NCBI GenBank assembly: GCA_948146395.1
Contig: OX411559.1
Location: 2,050,001-2,114,000, forward strand
From: Fragum whitleyi
Taxonomy: Eukaryota; Mollusca; Bivalvia; Cardiida; Cardiidae
DNA length: 64,000 bases
Direction of reading: 5' to 3'
Part shown: positions 10,011 through 22,095 of the stretch, piece after piece
Layout: each line of letters opens with the position of its first letter
Position numbering within the stretch: position 1 is the first letter of the stretch
Translations under genes and position numbers: made by a program
Notes under the pieces: generated by a model
Seen by the model: the letters and a program-made list of their open reading frames with translations, nothing else
Told to the model about the DNA's origin: nothing
Databases searched by the model: none

Positions 10011-11058
10011 AAAATCGTCTATAAAACTGCTGGGCAGAATTCTACTTCACTTTACATGAATGATACTCGGGACTTGCTCTCTCTCAATTCTTCGTTTAAT
10101 CCAAAACGGCTCAATAACATGAATACAGAAATGATCTTTTAAGGTGTGCTATTATTTCTATGATTAATTCCGATCGGACTGATAACATTGCGCTGAGGGC
10201 TGTCGCGTCACTATGGTGAAATAAAACTGGAATGATTCTTTGGATAAGATATCTCTGATTTTCTTTTCTTTCATATCTGACTTGTTGTTGTTGGCTTTTC
10301 GGGCGGTCGACTCTGCACCAAATGTAGAAATATGTATCGGCACTCGTTTTCTACGAATATTGAAAAAAATACATTTGAAGGTCTCTTTTTGATTAAATTA
10401 AAACTGATTCCTAGTTTATAGAATCGGTAGAACAGAATATGAAACCTTAAATAGGTCGTTCCGCCAAATAGCAGCAAGTCATTGAAGCACCAGTGAGAAG
10501 AAGCACAGTGCTTAAACATTATATTTGCCAGAAAATTGATTCAAGGTAGGAAAGCGTAATTTCATGACATGTGTCTGGAATTGATTCACATAAACCTGAT
10601 AGGAAAATTGGTTCAAATTTTGGAAATCGCCTTTCTTTGCATTGACGGACGGTTACATGAATACCGTGTGATTACACTCTGAAACAAAATGGTACCAAAA
10701 TGATCCCTCTATTTTGTAAATGATTGCAGCATAGGTTCTACAATGTTACAGAGGTTTGGTATTGTCATATGAAAAACTTTAAGTAAATTTACTTAAGGTA
10801 GCTGAAATGACCAATCTCTCAAATTATTCATGAAAAGTCTAAAAAGTTGGAAATCAATAAAACCTGGAATAGTTCTTAAATTTAACAGCAAAGCTCTTGA
10901 AAGAACTATTCAATCAATAATCATAAAATGTTTTAAAGGAGAGACCTTTGGAGGGCACTGTAATTTTACTAAGAATAAATTATTTGAAATCGACTCGTCA
11001 TTATAAAAAGAAGCAAACCAGTAAGCGATACTTCAATTATCTTTGAAAACATACTGAC
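10011..11058. other. Intronic sequence, nothing recognised
   Basis: Remainder of the putative intron down to the donor of the internal exon. A minus-strand 82-codon frame at 10271-10519 has no splice-consistent ends or recognisable motif. Confidence 0.4.
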
Positions 11059-11214
11059 CTGCTGTAGAGTTACATGTACAAAGTCCCCCGTCTTGTTCTA
11101 CCCCACTGACACCACTGGGGTGTTGACATACGACAGTATTTCCTTGAGCACAATTGGTCGCAGAACAGTCACCGTTCGTAGTGCATGTCTCGGCAGCACT
11201 GATGATGAACAAAT
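11059..11214 (-). CDS. Internal exon, 12-Cys Cvsi-like secreted protein (first six-Cys domain)
   Basis: On the minus strand the exon follows an acceptor (ACATTTTATGCAG) and ends at a donor (CAG|GTCAGTATG). It is 156 nt, phase 1 at both ends, with 51 whole codons. The peptide starts LFIISAAETCTTNGDC and ends GGLCTCNSTA. Six cysteines are spaced C-x5-C-x4-C-x7-C-x14-C-x-C. The hydrophobic start followed by AAE looks like the end of a signal peptide whose first part is in an unseen upstream exon. It joins in frame to the exon at 3995-4110. The copy at 59941-60093 keeps both splice sites, the phase and all six cysteines, strong evidence of coding function. Cvsi-like (I84) identity rests on the 12-Cys layout and the CTC motif; other small cysteine-rich secreted families remain possible. 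Confidence 0.7.
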
Positions 11215-12447
11215 CTGCATAAAATGTAACTGGGTTATAAATCCAACAAGTTTCGTGCATAAAGATAAGATTAAAGTTTTTCAGTGAAAAAAGAAAAAAA
11301 AAGGAATCTAGACTTATAACTTAAATGTTTTACGGTGGGTTATCGAGATACCACGGTACATTATTATTTTTTAAACTCACCGCCCTACCAGAGAATCTAA
11401 CGAAGGTTGAACCCGATTTCATTCATTTTACCGGAGCACAATTAGTGACGTTATCATGAGCGTTGCATGGCAAGTAGGTGTAAAATGACTCGCTGTATGA
11501 AAATTTGTCCTAATATTTTTTGAATTTTTGCATTAAAGAAATGTAATAATCGTTTGTTTTACGAGTAAAATCTATTATTATTTCTTTTTGTGACAACAAA
11601 TTCTACAAAGTCGTCAAATTATTGCTTCTGTCGTTCACTCAATGAAATGTAACTCGATCATACACCGAAACAAACGATTATTCGATATGTATAAGCCTCC
11701 TTAGCGCTCACAATGTGATATGGTATGAAGCTCAAACTGACTTAAGGGGTACTGTTTTGACGTTTAGTTCGGCTGACCGCAATAGAGATAGTATTTTGTA
11801 AACACGTTGGCCAAAATAACACTATACCGCTTATCTAAGAACATGTTCCCTGTCACACCTATAATTTGGGGACCAATCAACATTTTACGAACAAGTCGCC
11901 ATTGGCCAACTAACTAGTTTGAGAGTGATTCTTTTCGAAGGTTTCCAAGTCCAAAAGCTCCGCCTTGAGAAACCGATTTTTTGGGGCCAATCGAAATTCC
12001 TTGAACGTGTTCTAAGGCAACATTCATAACGAGTGAGGTTGAAATAATTTAAAATGGTTTGGGGTAGGATCATTCGGAACATCTCTTGGCTAATTCCGTA
12101 AACTGCAACAGACCTCAGATGTATGTAAGGCGGATCGGTATGTAACAAATTGTGCATTTTGTTAGGCGGAAACAGTGTAAGAAAAATAAGCACTGTAGAT
12201 TTTTATCTTTTACAGTAAATAACGGCTTAAAAATCTTAATTCTCGAGAATGGCGAATCATTCTCAAAAATTGAAATTTTTCAGCCGTTATTTAAGAACCT
12301 TAAGATCATATTAGGATACGATGGTTTCACGTCAGTGACTTAAACTAGTAGCGTTGGCGACGTCGAATGTTTTCACTCACAGTTTCGAGGACTAACGTCA
12401 TTTAAACTGACGTCATCGAGTTTTTCCAAGGTTTACCCGTAATTTTT
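11215..12447. other. Upstream intron or flank, possible old repeat
   Basis: The first exon should lie upstream, but I cannot identify it. A GTGAGT donor-like site on the minus strand near 11374 was examined and not accepted. From about 11820 to 12100, TAATTTGGGGACCAATCAA and similar phrases resemble 17355-17480, so the big tandem element may sit inside an older repeat. A pair of ACGTCAT motifs lies near 12386-12417. Confidence 0.35.
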
Positions 12448-15400
12448 AACAAGAGGGCCATAGTGGCCCTAAATCGCTCACCTGAGTTAACTGTCTGTTA
12501 CTATTTGGAGAAGGGCTTTGGTTTAATGACAGGGCAGTAACAACAAATATCACAAATTTGAACTTGTCCGAGATTTCATCAAGATAATCATTCTGACCAA
12601 TATTCAGGTTGATTAGGCTAAAAATATGGCCTCTAGAGTGTCCACATGGTTTTCTCTAGATTTGAGTCAGTGACCTAGTTTTTGACCCCACTTGACCCAA
12701 ATTCAAACTTGTCCGAGATTTCATAAAAAGAATCATTCTGACTAATTTTCAGGTTGATTGGGCTAAAAATATGGCCTCTAAAGTGTCCACAATGTTTTTC
12801 TAAAGATTTGACTCTGTAACCTAGTTTTTGTCCCCACTTGACCCTAATTGGAACTTGTCTGAGATTTTGGTACGATAATCATTCTGACCAATTTTCAGGT
12901 TGATTGGGCTGAAAATATAGCCTCTAGATTGACCACAAGATTTTTATACGATTTGACTCTGTGACCTAGTTTTTGACCCTACTTGACCCAAACTGTTATC
13001 TGTGATTTTAGTACGATAATCATTCTGACCAATTTTCAGGTTGATTAAGCTAGAAATATTGCCTCTGGAGTGGCCACATGGTTTTTCTAAGATTTGACTG
13101 CTAACCTAGTTTTTGACTCCACTTGACCAAAATTCGTACTTGTCCGAGATTTCATCAAGATAATCATTCTGGCCAATTTTAAGGTTGTTAAGGTTGATTG
13201 GGCTAGAAATATGGCTTCTAGAGTGCATACAAGATTTTTCTGAGATTTGACCCCGTGACCTAGTTTTTGACCCCAGTTGACCAAATTTCGAACTCGTCCG
13301 AGATTTCATCAGGACAATCATTCTGACCGAAATTCAGGTTAATAAGGCAAAAAATGTGGCCTCTAGAGTGCATACAAGGTTTTTCTTAGATTTGACCCCG
13401 TGACCTAGTTTTTGACCACATGTGACCCACTTTCGAACTTGTCCGAGATTTCATCAAGGCAATCATTCTGACCAAATTTCAGGTTGATTGGGCAAAAAAT
13501 GTGGCCTCTAGAGTGCATACAAGGTTTTCTTAGATTTGACCCTGTGACCTAGTTTTTTCCCCAGTTGACCCAATTTCAAAACTAGTCCGAGATGTCATCA
13601 AGACAATCATTCTGACCAAGATTCAGGTTGATTGGGCAAAAAATGAGGCCTCTAGAGTGCATACAAGGTTTTTCTTAGATTCAACCCTGTGACCTAGTTT
13701 TTGACCCTAGTTGACCCAAATTTGAACTTGTCCAAAATTTTATCAAGACAATCATTCTGACCAATTTTCAGGTGCATTGGGCGATAAACGTGGCAACTAG
13801 AGTGCCTACAAGGTTTTTCTTAGATTTGACCCTGTGACCTAGTTTTTGACCCCAGTTGACCCAATTTCGAACTCATCAAAGATTTTATCAAGACAATCAT
13901 TCTGACTAAATTTCAGGTTGATCGGGTAAAAAATGTAGCCTCTAAAGTGCATACAAGGTTTCCCTAAGATTTGACCCTGTGACCTAGTTTTTGACCCCAG
14001 TTGACCCAATTTCGAACTCGTACGAGATATAATCAAGACAATCATTCTGACCAAAATTCAGGTTGAACGGGCAAAAAATGTGGCCTCTAGAGTGCATACA
14101 AGGTTTTTACTAAGATTTGACCCTGTGACCTAGTTTTTGACCCCAGTTGACCCAACTTTGAACTCGTCTGAGATTTCATCAAGACAATCATTCTGAAGAA
14201 AATTCAGGTTGATTGGACAAAAAATGTGGCCTCTAGAGTGCATACAAGGTTTTTCTAAGATTTGACCCTGTGACCTTGTTTTTGACCCCAGTTGACCCAA
14301 TTTCAAACTCGTCTGAGATATAATCAAGACAATCGTTCTGACCAAAATTCAGGTTAATTAGGCAAAAAATGTGGCCTCTTGAGTGCATACAAGGTTTTTC
14401 TAAGATTTGACCCTGTGACCTAGTTTTTGACCCCAGTTGACCCAATTTTGAACACGTCCGAGATATAATTCGGGCAATCATTCTGATCAAAATTCAGGTT
14501 GATTGGGCAAAATATGTGGCCTCTAGAGTGCATTCAAGGTTTTTCTTAGATTTGACCCTGTGACCTAGTTTTTGACCACAGTTGACCCACTTTCGAACTT
14601 GTCCGAGATTTTATCAAGACAAACATTCTGACCAAATTTCAGGTTGATCAGGAAAAATGTGGCCTCTAGAGTGCATACAAGGTTTTCTTAGATTTGACCC
14701 TGTGACCTAGTTTTTTCCCCATTTGACCCAATTTCAAAACTAGTCCGAGATGTCATCAAGACAATCATTCTGTCCAAGATTCAGGTTGATTGGGCAAAAA
14801 ACGAGGCCTCTAGAGTGCATACAAGGTTTTTCTTAGATTCAACCCTGTGACCTAGTTTTTGACCCTAGTTGACCCAAATTTGAACTTGTCCAAAATTTTA
14901 TCAAGACAATCATTCTGACCAATTTTCAGGTTCATTGGGCGATAAACGTGGCCACTAGAGTGCCTACAAGGTTTTTCTAAGATTTGACCCTGTGACCTAG
15001 TTTTTGACCCCAGTTGACCCAATTTCGAACTCATACAAGATTTTATCAAGACAATCATTCTGATCAAATTTCAGGTTGATCAGGTAAAAAATGTGGCCTC
15101 TAAAGTGCATACAATGATTCTCTAAGATTTAACCCTGTGACCTTGTTTTTGACCCCAGTTGACCCAATTTCGAACTCGTACGAGATATAATCAAGACAAT
15201 CATTCTGAAGAAAACTCAGGTTGAACGGGCAAAAAATGTGGCCTCTAGAGTGCATACAAGGTTTTTCTAAGATTTGACCCTGTGACCTAGTTTTTGACCC
15301 CAGTTGACCCAACTTTGAAGTCGTCTGAGATTTCATCAAGACAATCATTCTGACCAAATTCTGGTTGATTGGACAAAAATTGTCGCCTCTAGAGTGCATA

Positions 15401-17110
15401 CAAGGTTTTTCTAAGATTTGACCCTGTGACCTAGTTTTTGACCCCAGTTGACCCAATTTCGAACTCGTCCAAGATTTTATCAAGACAATCATTCTGACCA
15501 AAATTCTGGTTGATTAGACAAAAAATGTGGCCTCTAGAGTGCATACAAGGTTTTTCTAAGATTTGACCCTGTGACCTAGTTTTTGACCCCAGTTGACTTA
15601 ATTTTGAACTCGTCCGAGATATAATTCGGGCAATCATTCTGATCAAAATTCAGGTTGAACGGGCAAAAAATGTGGCCTCTAGAGTGCATACAAGGTTTTT
15701 CTAAGATTTGACCCTGTGACCTAGTTTTTGACCCCAGTTGACCCAACTTTGAAGTCGTCTGAGATTTCATCAAGACAATCATTCTGACCAAAATTCTGGT
15801 TGATTGGACAAAAATTGTCGCCTCTAGAGTGCATACAAGGTTTTTCTAAGATTTGACCCTGTGACCTAGTTTTTGACCCCAGTTGACCCAATTTTGAACT
15901 CGTCCGAGATATAATTCGGGCAATCATTCTGATCAAAATTCAGGTTGATTGGGCAAAATATGTGGCCTCTAGAGTGCATTCAAGGTTTTTCTTAGATTTG
16001 ACCCTGTGACCTAGTTTTTGACCACAGTTGACCCACTTTCGAACTTGTCCGAGATTTTATCAAGACAAACATTCTGACCAAATTTCAGGTTGATCAGGAA
16101 AAAATGTGGCCTCTAGAGTGCATACAAGATTTTCTTAGATTTGACCCTGTGACCTAGTTTTTTCCCCATTTGACCCAATTTCAAAACTAGTCCGAGATGT
16201 CATCAAGACAATCATTCTGACCAAGATTCAGGTTGATTGGGCAAAAAACGAGGCCTCTAGAGTGCATACAAGGTTTTTCTTAGATTCAACCCTGTGACCT
16301 AGTTTTTGACCCTAGTTGACCCAAATTTGAACTTGTCCAAAATTTTATCAAGACAATCATTCTGACCAATTTTCAGGTTGATTGGGCGATAAACGTGGCC
16401 ACTAGAGTGCCTACAAGGTTTTTCTTAGATTTGACCCTGTGACCTAGTTTTTGACCCCAGTTGACCCAATTTCGAACTCATACAAGATTTTATCAAGACA
16501 ATCATTCTGATCAAATTTCAGGTTGATCAGGTAAAAAATGTGGCCTCTAAAGTGCATACAATGATTCTCTAAGATTTAACCCTGTGACCTTGTTTTTGAC
16601 CCCAGTTGACCCAATTTCGAACTCGTACGAGATATAATCAAGACAATCATTCTGAAGAAAATTCAGGTTGAACGGGCAAAAAATGTGGCCTCTAGAGTGC
16701 ATACAAGGTTTTTCTAAGATTTGACCCTGTGACCTAGTTTTTGACCCCAGTTGACCCAACTTTGAACTCGTCTGAGATTTCATCAAGACAATCTTTCTGA
16801 CCAAAATTCTGGTTGATTGGACAAAAATTGTCGCCTCTAGAGTGCATACAAGGTTTTTCTAAGATTTGACCCTGTGACCTAGTTTTTGACCCCAGTTGAC
16901 CCAATTTCGAACTCGTCCGAGATTTTATCAAAACAATCATTCTGACCAAAATTCAGGTTGATCGGGCAAAAAATGTGGCCTCTAGAGTGCATACAAGGCA
17001 AATGTTGACGACGGAAGACGGACGACGGACGTCGCACGACGCGAGACGGACGACGGACACCCACCTAACCACAATAGCTCACCTTGAGCACTTCGTGCTC
17101 AGGTAAGCTA
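12448..17110 (+). mobile_element. Hairpin-ended element, alpha core, ~31 tandem units
   Basis: Complete 4.66-kb element. The left end AACAAGAGGGCC forms the palindrome GGGCCATAGTGGCCC and is followed by ATCGCTCACCTGAG. The right end has an ACGG-derived tract (17008-17056), then AATAGCTCACCTTGAGCAC, TTCGTGCTCAGGTAAGCTA (about 17074-17110), which can fold into one long hairpin. The left GCTCACCTGAG and the right CTCAGGT.AGC form an inverted pair placed asymmetrically, as reported for Helentron/HINE ends. The core is a ~145-bp satellite-like unit. There is no protein-coding capacity; runs of 71-codon frames on the minus strand are a by-product of the repeat. Confidence 0.9.
12530..16998 (+). repeat. 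~145-bp minisatellite array with higher-order duplications
   Basis: About 31 units. Consensus landmarks in order: GACCTAGTTTTTGACCCC, AGTTGACCCAATTTCGAACT, GTCCGAGATTTCATCAAGAC, AATCATTCTGACCAAA, TTCAGGTTGATTGGGC, GTGGCCTCTAGAGTGCATAC, AAGGTTTTTCTAAGATTTG. The leftmost units are the most diverged; the centre and right are homogenised. Blocks repeat at 1446-1447 bp (10 units): positions near 14521, 14708 and 15102 recur at 15967, 16155 and 16548. A 435-bp (3-unit) duplication links 15310 and 15745. This indicates recent multi-unit duplication inside the array. Confidence 0.9.
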
Positions 17111-19944
17111 AAAATAGTCCGTCTATAAACATCCGAGGTTGATCGTGAGATTGGCCGATATGTGTTACGAATTGGGGGTATGATATTGCGATTTCAAGGT
17201 CAAAATTAGCCAATTACCTGGAGGTTAATATTCACGAAAAGTTGAGTAGGGTAACCCATGAAAAATTTCTTTCAGGTTAGGTTGTTAGTGACCCTCTTCT
17301 TTGGAGAGAGAAGTTATTTAAGTTTTAAAATCAAAAGCAGATTCACGTTTCATGCCCGTAATTTGGGGTCAATCAAAATTCTAACTACAATCTTTGATAA
17401 GGAGCATCAACGAAACATTTATGCAAAGTTTGGATAAAAAATGATCCAATAATTTTTGCGGAAATGTTTGAAGATTTATTAGCAATTCTCTGTAAGCACT
17501 TACACTTTTAAATAGGGGTTGTGGCACGCTATGTCTCAAATTTTGATAAAATTTAAACATGAGGCTATAGACTAGGCGGTATTTTCTGTACGAGGCTGAT
17601 TTTTCGACTTGGTTCAACATACCTGCCAGAAAAGGTCTGACTGCAGAAATGCAATCTCTAGACCTTCCTGGACACGGCCAGCCACGTTGTAATATCAAAT
17701 TGTGGTATACATTTTTTGCTACGGGCCCTTTTTCAGTCATACCCTAAGCGCTAATAATGGAAGTAAAATAGTGACTAACGAACACAAGTACTTATCATAA
17801 GCACCATGTAAGAAGTTTTTGAGCCATATTTATGAGTTCTTAAAATTGGTAATTGAGAACTGTAGATAAAGCGATAATAAACACAATTCTGAATATGCTC
17901 ATATCATGGCAAAGGCTCTTTTTCATATGTTAATTTACCCCACCCACCACCTTATATCGGCTTTGTGACTTTTTGTAAATTTCAAAAAAAAGTACATTAA
18001 CGTATTTACCTAATAATCGCTTTTAAAGTTATTTGATAACTTTTGATGCTCCTTTATCTTTTCGAAATAAATATAATGAAGCATTTTTTGTAGTGTACGC
18101 AGAGAAAGGCTGAAAAAAAAATCCCACATAAAAGATTTTTAATACTCAATGATTCGTGTATTTGGAGATATTTTTAATAATGTATTTTACTGTTTTACTC
18201 CTTAACACAATCGGTACTCTACATAATTACTTCAAGAACCTTAGGTGTTGTCCAAAGCTAATGTTAATGTTATGTTAAAAGTACGGTGGGTAAGTGTACA
18301 CAGAGAAGTATCTATAGAATATTTATATAGTCATACTATATATAATTCCATGAGCTGGAAGTTATTTTATCATAGAAATTCCGCCCCCTTCTTATTTGTC
18401 TTAGCAATCAGAAACATTTTCATAATATCTAAGATAAAAGACTTTCTTTAGCACATAATTTGAGTTGAGATCTACATCTTTATCTCTAAGAACTTGTTAT
18501 ATGAAAAGCACTTTATCTAAAAAAGTGAAAATTCATCTATCCGACTATTTTTTGTACAACATGTGAAAATTAGGTTAGGTCACAGTGATTTTAGAAATAT
18601 TATTCGATAATACGTTGCTAAACTGTATCTAACTATAAGAATTGGTCATAAGTATGTTTGGTGTACGCAGAGATCTTGAATTGGCAAGAGATTCAAATCT
18701 TAGAATTTAATGTATAAACTGGCTGCAATCTTACCCTGATTCTGGCCTAAATCATTTATCTTATCAAATAATGATCAAATTTAGGCAAAGAGTGTGGATT
18801 GCTTGCGAATAACTTCATACAGATCAATGTAATAATCACATTGATGGTTGGTCGAAATTCTTTTTTTGAAATAGGGATTTATTTAAAGTAATTCAGGTGG
18901 TAGAGCACACATAAGAAGTAGTCAAATATTTTATGAACAAAATAGTGTGCTTTAGGAACTCACACTCTCACATATTTACTTATTATTTATTTTTGTAAAT
19001 CAATACATCGTTATTGCTTCTTCTTCTTTTTACTTATCAGTTATACATGACATGTCAGGCAAAAAAGTACTTCTAAATTAACCCACGACATGTCAGCCAA
19101 AAGGAACTAACTCTTAGCATCAAAGTTTTATTATTTTCACCATTAGTTAACGCATACTTTTACTAATTCAATTTTCAAAGAGAGGACCACCAGCGTGAAA
19201 AATAGATCTTTCTAATCCTTTTAGTTACAAAAGGCAGAAGAAGCGACGTTGATGTTCGCAGTGTATATATCGAACATTTTGATTTTTATCTTAATAATGC
19301 CTTTCGATTTTACAAACATTTTCTGTTCAATGCGTCTAAAATACTTATACAGAATTCTGTAATAACCAAGTCTAAATTTAAAACAACATAACAAGAGAAA
19401 ACTTCGCTAAAAAAATGTAAATGGAAAAGTTGTATGAATAACAAGCCTGAATTCATATCATTATTTCAAAATATGTATCAAATAAGAGTAAAGATTCAAT
19501 ATTTCCTCCATTTATGTAATATGGTATCTACATGCTTCTTATCAAATATGTGTGGCGCCGTTAAGTAATTCTTTGCCATTCACCATTTCAGGCTGGAATA
19601 TGTGCATTGTGAGCTATAGGGAGACGTCAAAGGTTTGTCGCCAATCGTAATTAGACAAAATCTTTCTCGATTGGTTTCAAATCTTGGGAACGACTATCCG
19701 AAAAAATTGCTCACGTTAAAGCTACTTATAGACAATAGGCATTATCGTCCATTACAATAATATAACCAACAACACAATCAGAATAAGGTATTACTACTTT
19801 ACTTCGAACTTTATTCGTATATCGCACATCGGTTAGAGTAGCCAATAAAAAAGCTGTAAAAAATAATTTATAGTCTGTTTTCAAACCGATGGTTCGCGCA
19901 GCGACTATACACTTAACCTTCAATCATCTAGAAACACTTTGCTG
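17111..19944. other. Repeat-derived sequence, no gene
   Basis: 17530-17710 matches, in inverse orientation, 22290-22450 (CACGTTGTAATATCAAATTG; CTGCCAGAAAAGGT; CACCCACC near 17940). From about 18080 to 19260 the phrase GTGTACGCAGAG or variants recurs near 18083, 18283, 18654 and 19250, suggesting a very degenerate array of roughly 190 bp. A 119-codon minus-strand frame at 17381-17740 lies across this repeat and is not accepted as a gene. Confidence 0.4.
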
Positions 19945-20116
19945 GCTGTAAAATCTTGGCGCTATTTATAGCCACGGCACATTGGCCTTCGGCTCTCAAG
20001 TGTTCCAACTTGTACACCAAGTGGAGATAGATTTTCCTAGAAAAATTCCCGCGGTCTAGAGGGGGTTCGATCCCTGGACCTTCCGATCCCAGCGCCTTCG
20101 TCTTTACCACTGAACC
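19945..20116 (-). mobile_element. Putative tRNA-derived SINE or tRNA-like relic
   Basis: The minus-strand head reads GGTTCAGTGGTAAAGACGAA (A-box-like, 20116 downward), an anticodon-arm-like GGCGCTGGGATCGGAAGG, and B box GGGATCGAACCCC (20066-20078). The stems do not close as a proper tRNA. The downstream body has no relative elsewhere in the window, and no clear target-site duplication was found. Confidence 0.5.
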
Positions 20117-22095
20117 TTAAAAGATTACGACCTTAATCGACACAAATCAGGAATGGCTAGTCCAAAGAATGCATTAAATGCTTCCCTAGTAACCATGTAG
20201 GCCCGCACAAAACCTAACGAGTCAAAAAAGACAAGATTCCAGTAACCGAAGCAGTTCACATGGTTCGTTACACAGCACAGTCTAAAACATGATGTTCTGT
20301 CAAATTTGTTTCTGGTCTGCAAGTGCGCTGAGTGGAAATTTTAAGTATTCAAACAATCATCAGAGTCGGAAATTAGCAAAATAAAAAAAGTTCCAGATTG
20401 AATGGTTCCGTAGAAGAAGATCTGAAACCACTAGTGCTAAAGTATAGCGCGGTTTTAATGGCCCAAATCTCAACCCTGCTATTTATATGAATAAACTCTT
20501 ATTATTCCTGCTCGGATTTGCATGTGCTTTCATAGGAACAAATAAGAAATGGTAATGAATGTAACATTTTTTTAATTGATGAAATATGTCGGTAATTGTT
20601 ATATAAGCATTTTCCCTCTAAGGTCAAATTCGGCCGAATAAATTAAGGTATATATCTTATTTAATTAAAATATCTCACTGTAATCGGCTATATTAGATTC
20701 AGATAAAAACTTATATAGACCAACAATACACTGCTACTTACCGACATTGAAATTTGTTTGTGAAACAGTTTCAAAGTTTTTTCTCTTTTTTTTTCTTTTC
20801 TTTAAACTAAATGATATACAACTTTTGTAGTTTTTTAAAGCAACGGATATCATTTAAAGTATCTTTGTAAGTAAGATATGGTCATTCAGCGATCCTCATC
20901 GAAAGGCTCTAGGCCGAATTGTTTTAGTCACAAGTTTCTAAGAACGCCCCTCTTTATTTTGAAGTAAAGTAAGATTAACATAACATAGGTACTATTTCCA
21001 TTTTTAAATTGGAGATAGAAAATCAAATATCTAAGCCAATCCTACATGTAAGATTTAATTGATGGATGATTTCTAGGGAGACCATTTTAAATATTTCATA
21101 TTCTGACAATTTATCCAAAATACTTTTACAAATTCTCATTTTTAAATAATACCTGATACAAAACCCTCTATCAATCTCAACTTATACTCAACTTAGTCAC
21201 TCACTTACTCTTATCATCAACATTCATCTACTCAAAACTTCATACAAACTCATTATTGCAGGAACACCTCATTTTTTACTGTCTGTCTTATTTGATTTTC
21301 ATCAAATTACTATTGATGAATTATTTTTTGACGTTCATACATACTGGATCTCCGATCACACATCTAAGTGCAAATAATAAAGAAGCTTTTTTCCATTTCC
21401 ACAAACAATCAGATAATGGATATGTCGGTTAGGTAATCTTTTCTCCTTTTTCGCATACAAACTCATGTTCTTCATTCAGTTCACCCAATGCTATGCCCAA
21501 TTCATTTTCTTTATATGATACAAAAAAATAATTATATTAAAGAAAATAAAAAAAGCCCCGGGCCCGCCATTAATAGCCGATGAACCGACTTCAACTTCAT
21601 TCATAGCAAAAAAAAAGTTTTATGATGTACTCTGGAACAGTCAATTAAGATAAAGATGATGGTATAAGCCAACAAAAGCAATTCTGTATTACATGTATTA
21701 AATGTCAAATATGAACGTTCTAGCCTTGAGGGAGCGCGGGGGAGGGGGGGGGGGGTGAGTCCAACCTCAAACTCTACGTACAAACATCAATATTAAATTT
21801 TCATTTGTATGAAATAAACTTCATTTAAAAATTCAATTGTTAATTTAATCAGGGAATAGTTAATATTGCGTTGAATGTGTGTCGCCATGTGCTGCAATTG
21901 AGAAGTAATCCTAGGACCTTATCTGGATACGCCAGGTGTTGTTGTTACTGTTGTTGTTGTTGTTTAGTTTCTCCAAAAGCTTGATATGACATACTATTAT
22001 AACTGCATGATAGGCTAGGGCAAAAAATACAACAGGAAGGTTGCCCGGACTTATAAATTACACTAATAAGAAGTAATTCTGTAGGTCCATGTTAA
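20117..22095. other. Intergenic, no gene seen
   Basis: AT-rich. Small features only: a G run (21741-21754) and a (GTT)n run at about 21938-21964. Between 21180 and 21250 CTCA/CTTA-rich sequence recalls the subterminal repeats of family M, but no terminal repeats were found. Confidence 0.4.

Noticed and set aside
11360..11430. Candidate first exon of the cysteine-rich gene (ATG with GTGAGT donor near 11374, minus strand)
   Set aside because: The predicted peptide is not a signal peptide and the donor gives phase 0, whereas phase 1 is required.
13087..17064. Serial 61-133-codon minus-strand frames with near-identical peptides (GQLGSKTRSQGQILEKPCMHS type)
   Set aside because: They arise because the ~145-bp repeat happens to be open in one frame for about 1.5 units. 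The unit length is not a multiple of three, so no continuous protein is encoded. The same peptides appear in the array at 46.1-48.4 kb.
4421..17110. CRISPR-like array interpretation of the regular repeats
   Set aside because: Units of 145-160 bp have no short constant repeat with unique spacers; whole units are alike, and the context is animal DNA.
17381..17740. 119-codon minus-strand frame
   Set aside because: Covers a repeat with an inverted relative at 22.3 kb where the frame is not kept; no recognisable domain.
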